A stretch of DNA of 64,000 nucleotides from Mycobacterium sp. OAS707 (GCF_014873705.1 NZ_JADBDS010000001.1:744001-808000), one strand, 5' to 3'. Counted from the stretch's first letter, positions 54,058-62,041 are shown. Notes: generated by a model from the sequence alone, not told the origin. Translations and numbers: made by a program.

Positions 54058-54863
54058 GCGACTCGTACTACGAATCGGTCGACGCAGAAGACGAACTCGG
54101 CGAAAAGTTCATAGCAACGGACATGGTGCGCAGCACATGGTCGGCCGCGATTCAGCATGCGGCGCCCGTATCCGCCTTGCTGGTACGGGGATTGGAGCGC
54201 TGCGAGCGCCGTGACGACACCCGGCTGAGCCGCGTGATGGTCGACCTGTTGGGGCCGGTGCCCGCCGAAGGTGACCTGTGGGTGCGTGCGCAACGCGAAC
54301 GCTCCGGCAAGCAAATCGAATTGGTGACCGCAGAGATGCTGGCCCCGGGCCCCGACGGTGCACCGCGACCGGTTGCGCGAGCCAGCGGATGGCGGTTGCA
54401 GACATTGGACACCGCCGAGGTCGTCCACACATCAGCGCTGCCGCTGCGTCCGGTGGCCGAGGCGCGCGGTCGCGACATGAAGAAGGACTGGGATCCGAAC
54501 TACGTGCACAGCCTGGATTGGCGTTGGCTGACCAAGCCCCTGAGCGAAGGGCCTGGCGAATCGTGGATCAGGCCCGAGGTCGATCTGGTCAAGGGCGAGA
54601 GCATGACTGCGCTGGAGCGACTGTTCGCAGTCGCCGACGACGCCAACGGCATCGGCGCGAAACTGGACATCCGCCGATGGACGTTCCTCAACACGGATCT
54701 CGTCGTGCATATCCACCGGGTACCCGACGGTGAGTGGATCGGTATTCGCGCGGAAACGAACTACGGGCCTGACGGTATCGGCACGACGATCGGCACGCTG
54801 TTCGACGAAAGCGGGCCCGTCGGCGGTATCCAGCAGTCGGTGCTGGTTCGGCGGCGATCCTAG
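54054..54863 (+). CDS. Acyl-CoA thioesterase-like double-hotdog protein
   Basis: 269 residues, TesB-like: N-terminal hotdog (FIATDMVRSTWSAAIQHAAPVSALLVRGLE; VMVDLLGPVPAEGDLWV) and a C-terminal one (DIRRWTFLNTDLVVHIHRVPDGEWIGI; GTLFDESGPVGGIQQSVLV). It probably hydrolyses an acyl-CoA. GTG 54054 overlaps the SMP-30 stop. It converges with the ferredoxin gene, 5 bases between stops. Confidence 0.82.
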   Translation: MSDSYYESVDAEDELGEKFIATDMVRSTWSAAIQHAAPVSALLVRGLERCERRDDTRLSRVMVDLLGPVPAEGDLWVRAQRERSGKQIELVTAEMLAPGPDGAPRPVARASGWRLQTLDTAEVVHTSALPLRPVAEARGRDMKKDWDPNYVHSLDWRWLTKPLSEGPGESWIRPEVDLVKGESMTALERLFAVADDANGIGAKLDIRRWTFLNTDLVVHIHRVPDGEWIGIRAETNYGPDGIGTTIGTLFDESGPVGGIQQSVLVRRRS

Positions 54864-54868
54864 CGCCG

Positions 54869-55060
54869 CTAGTCCACGAGTCGCAATGCCGCTGCGGGGC
54901 ACTGCGTTACGGCCTGCTGCATGCGATCGCGGTCCGATTCCGGGCGCTCATTGTCGAGGATCGACACGGTGCCGTCGTCCTGCACTTCGAACACGTCCTC
55001 GGCGATCGACTCGCAAATGCCGTGTCCCGTGCACTTGTCGAGGTCGACTTCGACCCGCAT
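54869..55060 (-). CDS. 3Fe-4S ferredoxin, P450 partner
   Basis: 63 residues. DKCTGHGIC and later QCPAAALRLVD supply three cluster Cys; the fourth ligand position is His (CTGHGIC), the pattern of mycobacterial P450-linked 3Fe-4S ferredoxins. It lies 8 bases behind the P450 gene and is probably its electron donor, and perhaps that of the other two P450s, which have no ferredoxin beside them. Confidence 0.92.
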   Translation of the reverse strand: MRVEVDLDKCTGHGICESIAEDVFEVQDDGTVSILDNERPESDRDRMQQAVTQCPAAALRLVD

Positions 55061-55068
55061 GATGTCTC

Positions 55069-56322
55069 CTATTTGACGAACGCCGGGAGGCGTTTGACGC
55101 CGTGAACGAAGCTGCTGTGGAGCAGATCGGGTGCACCGAACTCCACGGTCTTCAGCCGGGTCAGCAACTCGCGGAACAGGTTTCGCAGTTCAGCTTTGGT
55201 CAGCTGGTTGCCAAGACAGAAGTGGGGGCCGCCTCCGCCGAAACCGAGGTGCGGATTGGGCGAGCGCTGCAGATCGAACCGGCCCGGCTCGTCGAAGACC
55301 GCCTCATCGCGATTGGCCGAGCAGTAGAACAGGCCGACCTTGTCGCCCGCGCTGACCGGCTGACCGTTGATCTCGGTGTCTTCGGTGACGAACCGCGCGA
55401 ACTGCAGGACCGGCGACGACCACCGCACGAACTCCTCGATGGCGGGGCCGATCCGGTTCTCGAAATCCTCCATCAGCCAAGCACGTTGGTCAGGGTTCTC
55501 GACCAGCGCCATCATCGTGTGCGTCGTCGCCTGCTTGGTGGTGTCGTTGCCTGCGGACGCCAGCAGAATCAGGAATGCGCCCATCTCCTCGTCAGTCAGG
55601 CGGTGACCGTCGACCTCGGCGTTGACGATGCTCGTCATCAAATCGTCGCCGGGGTTGGCGCGCCGGAACTTCGCCAGCTCCTGACCGGTGGTGTTCAACA
55701 GCATGATCTCGTTGATCGTGTCCTGCGCGCGTTCCTCGAGCGAGCTGTATTCGTCATCGCTGAGCCCGAACAGCTTTTCGGCGGCCTTGGCAACCGCCGG
55801 CTGATCCGCCTTCGGGACGCCGAGCATCTCCATGATCGTCAGCATCGGCAGGCGCGCCGAGCAGGCTTCGACGAAGTCGACATCGCCCGCACCGACGAGG
55901 TCCTCGACGATGCTCACCGCGTTGGTGTGGATCTGCTCCTCGATCTGGCGCACGTGTCGCGGGGTGAAGGCCGAACTGATCAGCCGTCGATACACCGTGT
56001 GCTGCGGCGGATCCATGGTCAGGAAGAACGAGGCGAACTGCTGGATCTCGGCGGGCATCGGGTCGAGCGCGACGCCCTGCGTCGATGTGAACAGCTCGGG
56101 GTGCTGGCTGACGAACACGATGTCGGCGCGCCGCGTCAGCGCCCAGTAGCCCGGCTCCTCCATCGGGAACATCGACGGAAACGGCCGGTGCCAGCTCAGC
56201 CCTTCACCGGCGCGGAGCTGCGCGAACGCTTGGTCACGTAGTGCGAACGGCTGACTCCAGAAGTCGTGTGACGTGATGTCGATCGGACTGTACTCACGCG
56301 CCTGAACCGCTGCCGCTGTCAC
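55069..56322 (-). CDS. Cytochrome P450 (CYP124/125/126-like group)
   Basis: 417 residues. I-helix LLASAGNDTTKQ, ExxR in EEFVRW, haem loop FGGGGPHFCLGN, the Gly-rich form found in mycobacterial CYP124/126-type enzymes that oxidise methyl-branched lipids and sterol side chains. ALDPMPAEIQQFASFFLTMDPPQHTVYRRLI is typical of that clan. GTG 56322 is 9 bases from the element copy 5 half-site. Cotranscribed with the ferredoxin, divergent from TetR. Confidence 0.92.
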   Translation of the reverse strand: MTAAAVQAREYSPIDITSHDFWSQPFALRDQAFAQLRAGEGLSWHRPFPSMFPMEEPGYWALTRRADIVFVSQHPELFTSTQGVALDPMPAEIQQFASFFLTMDPPQHTVYRRLISSAFTPRHVRQIEEQIHTNAVSIVEDLVGAGDVDFVEACSARLPMLTIMEMLGVPKADQPAVAKAAEKLFGLSDDEYSSLEERAQDTINEIMLLNTTGQELAKFRRANPGDDLMTSIVNAEVDGHRLTDEEMGAFLILLASAGNDTTKQATTHTMMALVENPDQRAWLMEDFENRIGPAIEEFVRWSSPVLQFARFVTEDTEINGQPVSAGDKVGLFYCSANRDEAVFDEPGRFDLQRSPNPHLGFGGGGPHFCLGNQLTKAELRNLFRELLTRLKTVEFGAPDLLHSSFVHGVKRLPAFVK

Positions 56323-56328
56323 GGAATC

Positions 56329-56360
56329 AGCGTGACACTTCAGTGAAAATTTGTAAAGCT
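56329..56360. promoter_or_regulatory. N14 inverted-repeat element, copy 5
   Basis: AGCGTGACA (56329-56337), 14 bases, TGTAAAGCT (56352-56360): the copy closest to the consensus. One half is 9 bases from the P450 GTG (56322), the other 9 bases from GTG 56367 of the TetR gene. Confidence 0.8.
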
Positions 56361-56891
56361 ATGATCGTGCAACCGGTCGACAACTCCAGTCGCGAGCGAA
56401 TCCTCCTCGCGACCGCAGAGGTGCTCGGCAGGATGGGCAAGACCAAGCTCAGCCTGTCGGAGGTCGCGCTGCAGGCCGGGGTATCCCGGCCGACGCTCTA
56501 CCGCTGGTTCGCCTCCAAGGACGACTTGCTCGATGCGTTGGGCATCTGGGAACGGCACATGTACGAACGCGGCGTCGCCGACGCCTGCGCGGGACTGCCC
56601 GCAAACGAGAAGCTCGACGCGACGCTGCGCTACATCGTCGAGTATCAACATTCGTATCCCGGGCTGCGCGTGGTCGACATCGAACCTGCACACATGATCC
56701 GACGGCTGTCGCACATCATTCCGCTGATGCGGGCACGGCTCGAACGGCTCATCCCCGGACCCGATAGCGCCGAAGCCGCGGCGACCGCGGTGCGCGTTGC
56801 GGTCTCGCACTATCTGGTGCGCAGCGACGACGACGCAGATTTTCTGGATCAACTACGGCACGCGGCGCGGGTCAGGCATCACGCGCCTTGA
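56361..56891 (+). CDS. TetR-family regulator, paralogue A
   Basis: 176 residues. HTH: RERILLATAEVLGRMGKTKL then EVALQAGVSRPTLYRWFASKDDL. The ligand domain is close to the protein at 58195 along its whole length (YIVEYQHSYPG against FIVEYQQSYSG; both with RLVDIEP or RVVDIEP), so the pair arose by duplication. ATG 56361 touches the N14 element; GTG 56367 is an alternative. Candidate reader of the element. Its 3' end overlaps the CoA-transferase gene by 20 bases. Confidence 0.87.
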   Translation: MIVQPVDNSSRERILLATAEVLGRMGKTKLSLSEVALQAGVSRPTLYRWFASKDDLLDALGIWERHMYERGVADACAGLPANEKLDATLRYIVEYQHSYPGLRVVDIEPAHMIRRLSHIIPLMRARLERLIPGPDSAEAAATAVRVAVSHYLVRSDDDADFLDQLRHAARVRHHAP

Positions 56892-58044
56892 GCTCGGCGA
56901 GGATCTCGTCGGTGTGCTCGCCGAGTCGCGGTGCGGCAGAACGGGGTTCCCATGGCGTGCCGTGGAAATCGGCAGGCGTCGCGATCATCGGCCCGCCACC
57001 GTCGGCGTCCGGCACGTAGACCACACCGCCGGCGGCGTGAAACTGCTCGTCGGCCACCACATCCTCGATGGAGTTGATCGGCGACCAGAAGAACTCAGGT
57101 TCTGCCGCAAAGATTTTCGCCCATTCGTCGAGTGGCCTCGTCGCGAAGATCACGTCCAACTCGCCGACGAGCTCGGTGGCATTGGCGGCGCGGGCATGTG
57201 CGGTGTCGTAGCGCGGATCGGTCAACCACTGAAGCCGATCGACGGCACGGCACAGCGCAGGCCAATGCCGGCTGCCCTGCAGGCCGACGATCCAGAACCG
57301 CCTGCCATCGCCCGCGGTGTAGTTGTTCATGCACGGGTTGCCCATCGACTCGCGTTGGCCGATCGCGATGGAATGGCCGGTCATCAGGAACGTGTTGAGA
57401 TCGAAGCTGACGGTGTACGCGCCCTGCCGGTACAGCGACGTGCTGACCAATTGCCCGGCGCCGGTTCGTGTTCGCGCGACAAGCGCCGCACAGACCGCGG
57501 CCGCCAGCGTCATACCCGCCGAGTGGTCACCCATGCCGCCCCGCTGAAACGGCGGCGTATCGCCAGGGCGGGTCAGCAGATGCGCCAGGCCGGCCCGCGC
57601 CCAGAATGCGGCGACGTCGTATGCCGCGCGGTCGGCGTCGGGTCCGGTCTCGCCGTAGCCGGTGATCAGGCCGTAAACCAGTCGCGGATTGCGCGCGGCG
57701 ACCGTTTCAAAGTCAAGGCCGACCCGCGCCAATGCACCCGGGCGGATGTTTGTCAGGAAAACGTCTGCGCCGCTGAGCAATTCGAATGCCGTGTCGCGAC
57801 CGTCGTCGGTCGTCAGGTCCAGCACGATGCTGCGCTTGGAGCGATTGTCCATCTCGAAGGGCGGGCTGACGTCGTCCTCGATGCCGAGCATCCGGCCGAA
57901 CATGCGCGCGGGATCGCCGTCCGGCGGTTCGATCTTGACGACGTCGGCGCCCCAGTCGGCGAGGATGCCGCCCGCCGCGGGGCCGGCCACCCAGACACCC
58001 AGTTCGACGACCCTGATGCCCTCCATCGGTCCGGCCATGGACAT
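56872..58044 (-). CDS. CaiB/BaiF family (class III) CoA-transferase
   Basis: 390 residues. GIRVVELGVWVAGPAAGGILADWGADVVK is split by the nucleotide-like CoA site; the catalytic Asp is in GGMGDHSAG near residue 172; FEMDNRSKRSIVLDL and VFLTNIRPGALARVGLD are family motifs. It moves CoA between carboxylic acids, activating a substrate without ATP. Start ATG 58044 or 58038. Degenerate element copy 7 lies 15 bases upstream. Confidence 0.9.
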   Translation of the reverse strand: MSMAGPMEGIRVVELGVWVAGPAAGGILADWGADVVKIEPPDGDPARMFGRMLGIEDDVSPPFEMDNRSKRSIVLDLTTDDGRDTAFELLSGADVFLTNIRPGALARVGLDFETVAARNPRLVYGLITGYGETGPDADRAAYDVAAFWARAGLAHLLTRPGDTPPFQRGGMGDHSAGMTLAAAVCAALVARTRTGAGQLVSTSLYRQGAYTVSFDLNTFLMTGHSIAIGQRESMGNPCMNNYTAGDGRRFWIVGLQGSRHWPALCRAVDRLQWLTDPRYDTAHARAANATELVGELDVIFATRPLDEWAKIFAAEPEFFWSPINSIEDVVADEQFHAAGGVVYVPDADGGGPMIATPADFHGTPWEPRSAAPRLGEHTDEILAELKARDA

Positions 58045-58056
58045 CCTTCCGAATCG

Positions 58057-58088
58057 CCTTACAAAATCCCGCTAGTTCGTAAACTCAC
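58057..58088. promoter_or_regulatory. N14 inverted-repeat element, degenerate copy 7
   Basis: CGCCTTACA (58057-58065), 14 bases, CGTAAACTC (58080-58088). Half-sites are weaker but spacing is identical, and the spacer shares CCCGCTAGTT with copy 6. It lies between the CoA-transferase and TetR paralogue B. Confidence 0.5.
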
Positions 58089-58194
58089 CAGGTGGATCGG
58101 GGTTATGTCGATCTCGACACGGTATCGCTGCTTGAGAAGTCACTGTGACCGCACCATCTAGGATCAGCTGGACCAAACGATTGAGGTCTGGGAA

Positions 58195-58743
58195 GTGAAC
58201 GAACCGCTGCGCGACGCATCCGGAGGCGTCGAGGACACCTCGACGCGGCACCGGATCCTCGTCGCGACCGCGGAAGTGCTCGGTCGCAGCGGTCAGACGA
58301 AGCTGAGCCTCTCCGAGGTGGCGCTGCAGGCCGGGGTGTCCCGTCCAACGCTGTACCGGTGGTTTGCCTCGAAGGGCGAGCTGCTCGACGCGTTCGGGGT
58401 CTTCGAGCGCGAGATGTTCGACAGCGGCATCAGCCGCGCGACATCGGGCCTGCGCGGTACCGACAAGCTCGACGGTGCGCTGCGATTCATCGTGGAGTAC
58501 CAGCAGTCGTACTCCGGTGTGCGGCTCGTCGACATCGAACCCGAGGTCGTCATCGCCCAACTGGGCAGGATCATCCCGATGATGCGGGCCCGCCTGCAGA
58601 AGCTGATGCCCGGGCCGAACGGTGCCGTCAAGGCCGCGACGGTGATCCGCGTCGCGGTGGCGCACTACATCGTGCGCAGCGACGACGGCGATCAGTTCCT
58701 CGCACAGCTGCGGCATGCGGCAGGGATCAAACAGAACGGGTGA
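58195..58743 (+). CDS. TetR-family regulator, paralogue B
   Basis: 182 residues; HTH RHRILVATAEVLGRSGQTKL then EVALQAGVSRPTLYRWFASKGEL, nearly the same recognition helix as paralogue A (SRPTLYRWFASK in both), so both may bind the same sites. GTG 58195 follows GGAA. Its stop codon lies inside element copy 6, just ahead of the aldehyde dehydrogenase. Confidence 0.87.
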   Translation: MNEPLRDASGGVEDTSTRHRILVATAEVLGRSGQTKLSLSEVALQAGVSRPTLYRWFASKGELLDAFGVFEREMFDSGISRATSGLRGTDKLDGALRFIVEYQQSYSGVRLVDIEPEVVIAQLGRIIPMMRARLQKLMPGPNGAVKAATVIRVAVAHYIVRSDDGDQFLAQLRHAAGIKQNG

Positions 58744-58768
58744 CATTCTCCCGCTAGTTTGTAAAGCT
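58737..58768. promoter_or_regulatory. N14 inverted-repeat element, copy 6
   Basis: CGGGTGACA (58737-58745), 14 bases, TGTAAAGCT (58760-58768). TGTAAA ends 10 bases before the ALDH ATG at 58776. The left half overlaps the stop codon of TetR paralogue B. Confidence 0.75.
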
Positions 58769-58775
58769 GTCCCCC

Positions 58776-60260
58776 ATGACGGGAGTGCAGACCGAAACCG
58801 GGGTGCTCGCCGGTGACGAGCGGATGCTCATCGAGGGCGAATTGCAGATCACAAGAAGCAAAGCGACATTCGACGTCGTCCACCCGGCCAGCGAGCAGGT
58901 GGCCGGGCACGCCACCGACGGAACGGTCGACGACATGGCGCGCGCGGTCGCAGCCGCGCGCCGGGCGTTCGACGAAACCGACTGGCCGCGCGATCTGGAG
59001 TTCCGTTACCACTGCCTGACCCAGTTGCACGAGGCGCTGGAGCGCAACAAGGAACGGCTGCGCAGGGTGCTGATCACCGAGGTGGGCTGTCCCGTCACGG
59101 TGAGCGGCAGCCAGATCGAGAGCCCGATCGCGGAGGTCAAACACTGGGCCGAGCACGGCAAGGCTTTCGAGTACCTCATTGACAACGGGCTGCACGAGAC
59201 GCCGCTGGGCCCGGCGCGGCGCAAGATCCACTACGAGCCGGTCGGCGTGGTCGGGGCGATCACGCCGTGGAACGTGCCGTTCTACCTGAACGTGGCCGAG
59301 ACGGTGCCTGCGCTGATGGCGGGCAACACGGTGGTGCTCAAACCGGCGCAGCTGACGCCGTGGTCGGGCAGCGAGTACGGCCGCATCGTGGCCGAGGAGA
59401 CCGACATTCCGCCGGGGGTGTTCAACGTCGTGGTGTCGAACGCGAACGAGGTGGGCGCGGCGCTGTCGGCCGACCCGCGCGTCGACATGATCACGTTCAC
59501 CGGTTCGACGGCGACCGGCCGCGCGATCCTGGCTGCGGGCGCGCCGACGGTGAAGAAGACGCTGCTGGAGCTGGGCGGTAAGTCGGCGCACATTGTGCTC
59601 GACGACGCCGACTTCAACTCGGCGCTACCGATGGCGGCGATGATGGCGTGCGTGATGTCGGGCCAGAGTTGCATTCTGCCGAGTCGAATCCTATTGCCGC
59701 GCAGCCGGTATGAGGAAGGTCTCGCGATACTCAAGGGCGCCATGGAGAATTTCCCGGTCGGCGATCCGTGGACGCCGGGCAATATGCAGGGGCCGCAGAT
59801 CAGCGAGACGCAACGGCAGAAGGTGCTGGGGCTGATCCGCAGCGGCCTGGACTCGGGTGCGCGCCTGGTGACCGGCGGGGGCATTCCGGAGAACCTGCCG
59901 ACGGGTTATTACGTGCAGCCGACGCTGTTGGCCGACGTCGATCCCGATTCGCAGGTGGCGCAGGAGGAGATCTTCGGACCGGTGCTGACGGTGACGCCGT
60001 ATGACAGCGACGACGAAGCGGTCGCGATCGCCAACAACACGATCTACGGGCTCTCGGGTGAGGTCAGCAGCGCCGACGTGGGCAGGGCGTTCGAGGTGGC
60101 CAAGCGGATGCGGACCGGCAACGTCACGATCAACAACCGCAGTCACTTCGGGATCGGCAGCCCGTTCGGCGGAACGAAGCAGAGCGGGCTTGGCTACCGC
60201 AACGGCGAGGAAGGCTACAAGGAGTACCTCGAGGCCAAGACGATCGGCATGCCCGACTAA
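58776..60260 (+). CDS. NAD(P)-dependent aldehyde dehydrogenase
   Basis: 494 residues, full length. Asn166 in ITPWNVPFY, catalytic Glu265 in LELGGKSA and nucleophile Cys299 in SGQSCILPSR. FTGSTATGRAI binds NAD. Oxidises an aldehyde to acid, for instance the aldehyde released by the aldolase or a P450-derived terminal aldehyde. It belongs to the N14-element regulon. Confidence 0.93.
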   Translation: MTGVQTETGVLAGDERMLIEGELQITRSKATFDVVHPASEQVAGHATDGTVDDMARAVAAARRAFDETDWPRDLEFRYHCLTQLHEALERNKERLRRVLITEVGCPVTVSGSQIESPIAEVKHWAEHGKAFEYLIDNGLHETPLGPARRKIHYEPVGVVGAITPWNVPFYLNVAETVPALMAGNTVVLKPAQLTPWSGSEYGRIVAEETDIPPGVFNVVVSNANEVGAALSADPRVDMITFTGSTATGRAILAAGAPTVKKTLLELGGKSAHIVLDDADFNSALPMAAMMACVMSGQSCILPSRILLPRSRYEEGLAILKGAMENFPVGDPWTPGNMQGPQISETQRQKVLGLIRSGLDSGARLVTGGGIPENLPTGYYVQPTLLADVDPDSQVAQEEIFGPVLTVTPYDSDDEAVAIANNTIYGLSGEVSSADVGRAFEVAKRMRTGNVTINNRSHFGIGSPFGGTKQSGLGYRNGEEGYKEYLEAKTIGMPD

Positions 60261-60354
60261 TGGGCCAGGCGGCCGCGGCCGGCGGTGTCGATCTCGCCGG
60301 CGGGCGCGGCCCAAACCCACGTGTGAAAGTGCCCGCGTACGGAGCGACAACACC

Positions 60355-60366
60355 CCGACATGTCGG
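60355..60366. promoter_or_regulatory. Perfect 12-bp palindrome before the cassette gene
   Basis: CCGACATGTCGG, followed by GACATG, lies between the left repeat arm and the start at 60389; a plausible operator or binding site. Confidence 0.45.
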
Positions 60367-60388
60367 ACATGCCTGCTTCGGTTCGACG

Positions 60389-60709
60389 ATGGAGACCAGA
60401 CATCTGTTGCGGGGCATTGACCTGCGATACGCGCTGACGATGTACCTGTTGCAACACGGCCCAACAACCGTCGACGAACTTCTCGAGGCGTTGGAGTGGC
60501 AGGGCTTCGACTTCCCCGGGCGCGCGTCGAAACAAGTATCGGACGCGCTGCGGTGGGAGCGGGGTCGCGGCCGTGTCCGTCGAATAGCGCGAGGACTCTA
60601 CGGCCCCGGATACGTACCACGCGGCACCGCGCATCGGATATACACGCGCGTGATGAATATGCGCGCCGCGGCGAAACCCTCGGCGTACTTCCGCGGTTTC
60701 CGGTTATGA
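60389..60709 (+). CDS. Small winged-helix-like basic protein inside inverted repeats
   Basis: 106 residues, very basic (RWERGRGRVRRIARGLYGPGYVPRG in two parts). LRYALTMYLLQHGPTTVDELLEALEWQG looks like a winged-helix DNA-binding core; the C-terminus RIYTRVMNMRAAAKP is Arg-rich. I do not recognise a named family. ATG 60389 was chosen because the upstream frame crosses the left repeat. No transposase motif is visible; it could be a DNA-binding protein acting on the repeats. Confidence 0.6.
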   Translation: METRHLLRGIDLRYALTMYLLQHGPTTVDELLEALEWQGFDFPGRASKQVSDALRWERGRGRVRRIARGLYGPGYVPRGTAHRIYTRVMNMRAAAKPSAYFRGFRL

Positions 60710-60817
60710 GCTCGAGTTGTCGCTCAGTACGTGGGCACTTTCGTATATGCCCCCGCGCCAGCACGGGACCACGGGACCCGCTGTCTGAAGATCAGCTGGC
60801 CAGGTCGGATGTCTCGC

Positions 60818-61669
60818 TCAGGCGAGTGACTCCGCGGGGAAATCCGCGCTACGCGAGAGCGTTTCGTTCGCCCGGATGTCGGCCAGGGCCTGCTCCAGCG
60901 CATCGATCACCGCGTCGTATCCGCTGTTGCCCAGGACCAGCCGACGGGGCGGCGGATCTTGGGTCATCGCCGCGATCACCGCACGGGCACCGCGGCGCGG
61001 ATCGCCGGGCTGCACACCGTCCATCCCAACGAAGTCGGCACGGACCTGCTCCAGCATGTCGTGGTACTCCGGAATGGTCTCCATGACAGGTTCGTTGGCG
61101 AAGCCGGCGTAGGCGTTCGTGCGAAACGCTCCGGGTTCGACCGTCAACACCGAGATCCCCTGTGCGGCAACCTCGTCGCGCAGCGCATCGGTGATGGCTT
61201 CGATGGCGAACTTCGTCGCACTGTAATAGCCAAATCCGACCGCCGACACAAGCCCGGCCACCGAGGACACGTTGACGATCCACCCGTTTCCGCGGGCGCG
61301 CATCCCCGGCAACACTGCACGCGTCACCGACAGCACCGCGAAGAAGTTCAGCTCGAACATCGCCCGCAACGAGGACTCGTCCATCCCCTCGACCGACCCG
61401 TACCAACCGCGGCCGGCATTGTTGACCAGCACGTCGATGCCGCCGAAGTGGTCCTCGGCGGCATGCACCGCGCGCTGCACCTGCGTCGCATCAGTGAGTT
61501 CCAGTGGCACGACGAGAACCCGGTCGCCGTACTGGTCGGCCCACGCCGCCAGCTCCTGCGGGCGCCGAGAGGTGAGCGCCACGCGGTCCCCCGTCTCCAG
61601 CGCCGCCTCGGCGAACGCCACCCCGAAGCCGCCGGGCGTGCCACCTGTGATGAACCATCTCCTGCTCAT
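60818..61669 (-). CDS. Short-chain dehydrogenase/reductase
   Basis: 283 residues. RRWFITGGTPGGFGVAFAEAAL binds NAD(P) (TGGTPGGFG is a variant of TGxxxGxG), NNAGRGWYGSVEG, Ser in VNVSSVAGL and YYSATKFAIE for Tyr/Lys; PGAFRTNAYAG follows. Typical of the SDR subgroup related to retinol-type dehydrogenases. It overlaps the SnoaL gene (ATGA) and is co-transcribed from the MerR-type promoter. Confidence 0.87.
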   Translation of the reverse strand: MSRRWFITGGTPGGFGVAFAEAALETGDRVALTSRRPQELAAWADQYGDRVLVVPLELTDATQVQRAVHAAEDHFGGIDVLVNNAGRGWYGSVEGMDESSLRAMFELNFFAVLSVTRAVLPGMRARGNGWIVNVSSVAGLVSAVGFGYYSATKFAIEAITDALRDEVAAQGISVLTVEPGAFRTNAYAGFANEPVMETIPEYHDMLEQVRADFVGMDGVQPGDPRRGARAVIAAMTQDPPPRRLVLGNSGYDAVIDALEQALADIRANETLSRSADFPAESLA

Positions 61670-62004
61670 GGCTCAATCACCAACCGGCTAATCGACGCAC
61701 CGTCCATGGTGAACCGGTAGTGCAGGTCGGCAACGCCGCCGGGGAAGTCGCCCTCGAGGTGCTGTGCGACATCGATGGTCGTGTCGGTCGTGGTCGCGCC
61801 AGTGACCTTGGTGGTGTAGGTGTACTCGCTGGCCGCAGTGGCGATCCAGGACCCGATGTCATCATGGCCCGTGTAGTCACGGCCCTCGTCGGTAACGGTT
61901 GCGTCGGCGGTGATCGTGGCGAGCGCTCGTTCGGTCTCTCGGTTGTCGAGTGCGGTCATGAACGTCTTGATGGTGTCCGGGAGTGCATCCCATTCTGTGG
62001 TCAT
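61666..62004 (-). CDS. SnoaL-like domain protein
   Basis: 112 residues, NTF2-like: TIKTFMTALDNRETERALATI, DATVTDEGRDYTGHDDIGSW and LHYRFTMDGASISRLVIEP. Binds or rearranges a small ligand, unknown. First gene of a two-gene operon with the SDR, expressed from a promoter with a 19-base spacer divergent from merR. Confidence 0.82.
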   Translation of the reverse strand: MTTEWDALPDTIKTFMTALDNRETERALATITADATVTDEGRDYTGHDDIGSWIATAASEYTYTTKVTGATTTDTTIDVAQHLEGDFPGGVADLHYRFTMDGASISRLVIEP

Positions 62005-62010
62005 GGCCCC

Positions 62011-62041
62011 ACGGTGGAGGTTCCCCTAACGGGAAAGTCAA
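62011..62041 (-). promoter_or_regulatory. MerR-type promoter for SnoaL-SDR operon
   Basis: On the minus strand TTGACT (62041-62036), a 19-base spacer, CACCGT (62016-62011). The spacer holds the dyad TTCCC-N4/5-GGGAA. Over-long 19-base spacers with central dyads are the hallmark of MerR-activated promoters. Confidence 0.75.

Larger units (their letters stand above)
60325..60742. repeat. 27-bp inverted repeats bracketing a small gene
   Basis: Left arm 60325-60351 and right arm 60716-60742 are reverse complements at 25 of 27 positions (shared GAAAGTGCCC and GAGCGACAAC). They sit 37 bases before the start and 6 bases after the stop of the gene at 60389, so the repeats and gene form one 418-base unit, like a miniature mobile cassette. 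No target-site duplication was evident. Confidence 0.75.

Noticed and set aside
55102..56241. 379-codon open frame antisense to the P450 gene
   Set aside because: Arg- and Leu-rich shadow frame; the P450 motifs are on the other strand.
60260..60709. Longer version of the cassette gene starting at 60260
   Set aside because: The added 43 codons cross the left inverted repeat and the palindrome and overlap the ALDH stop; ATG 60389 is more plausible.
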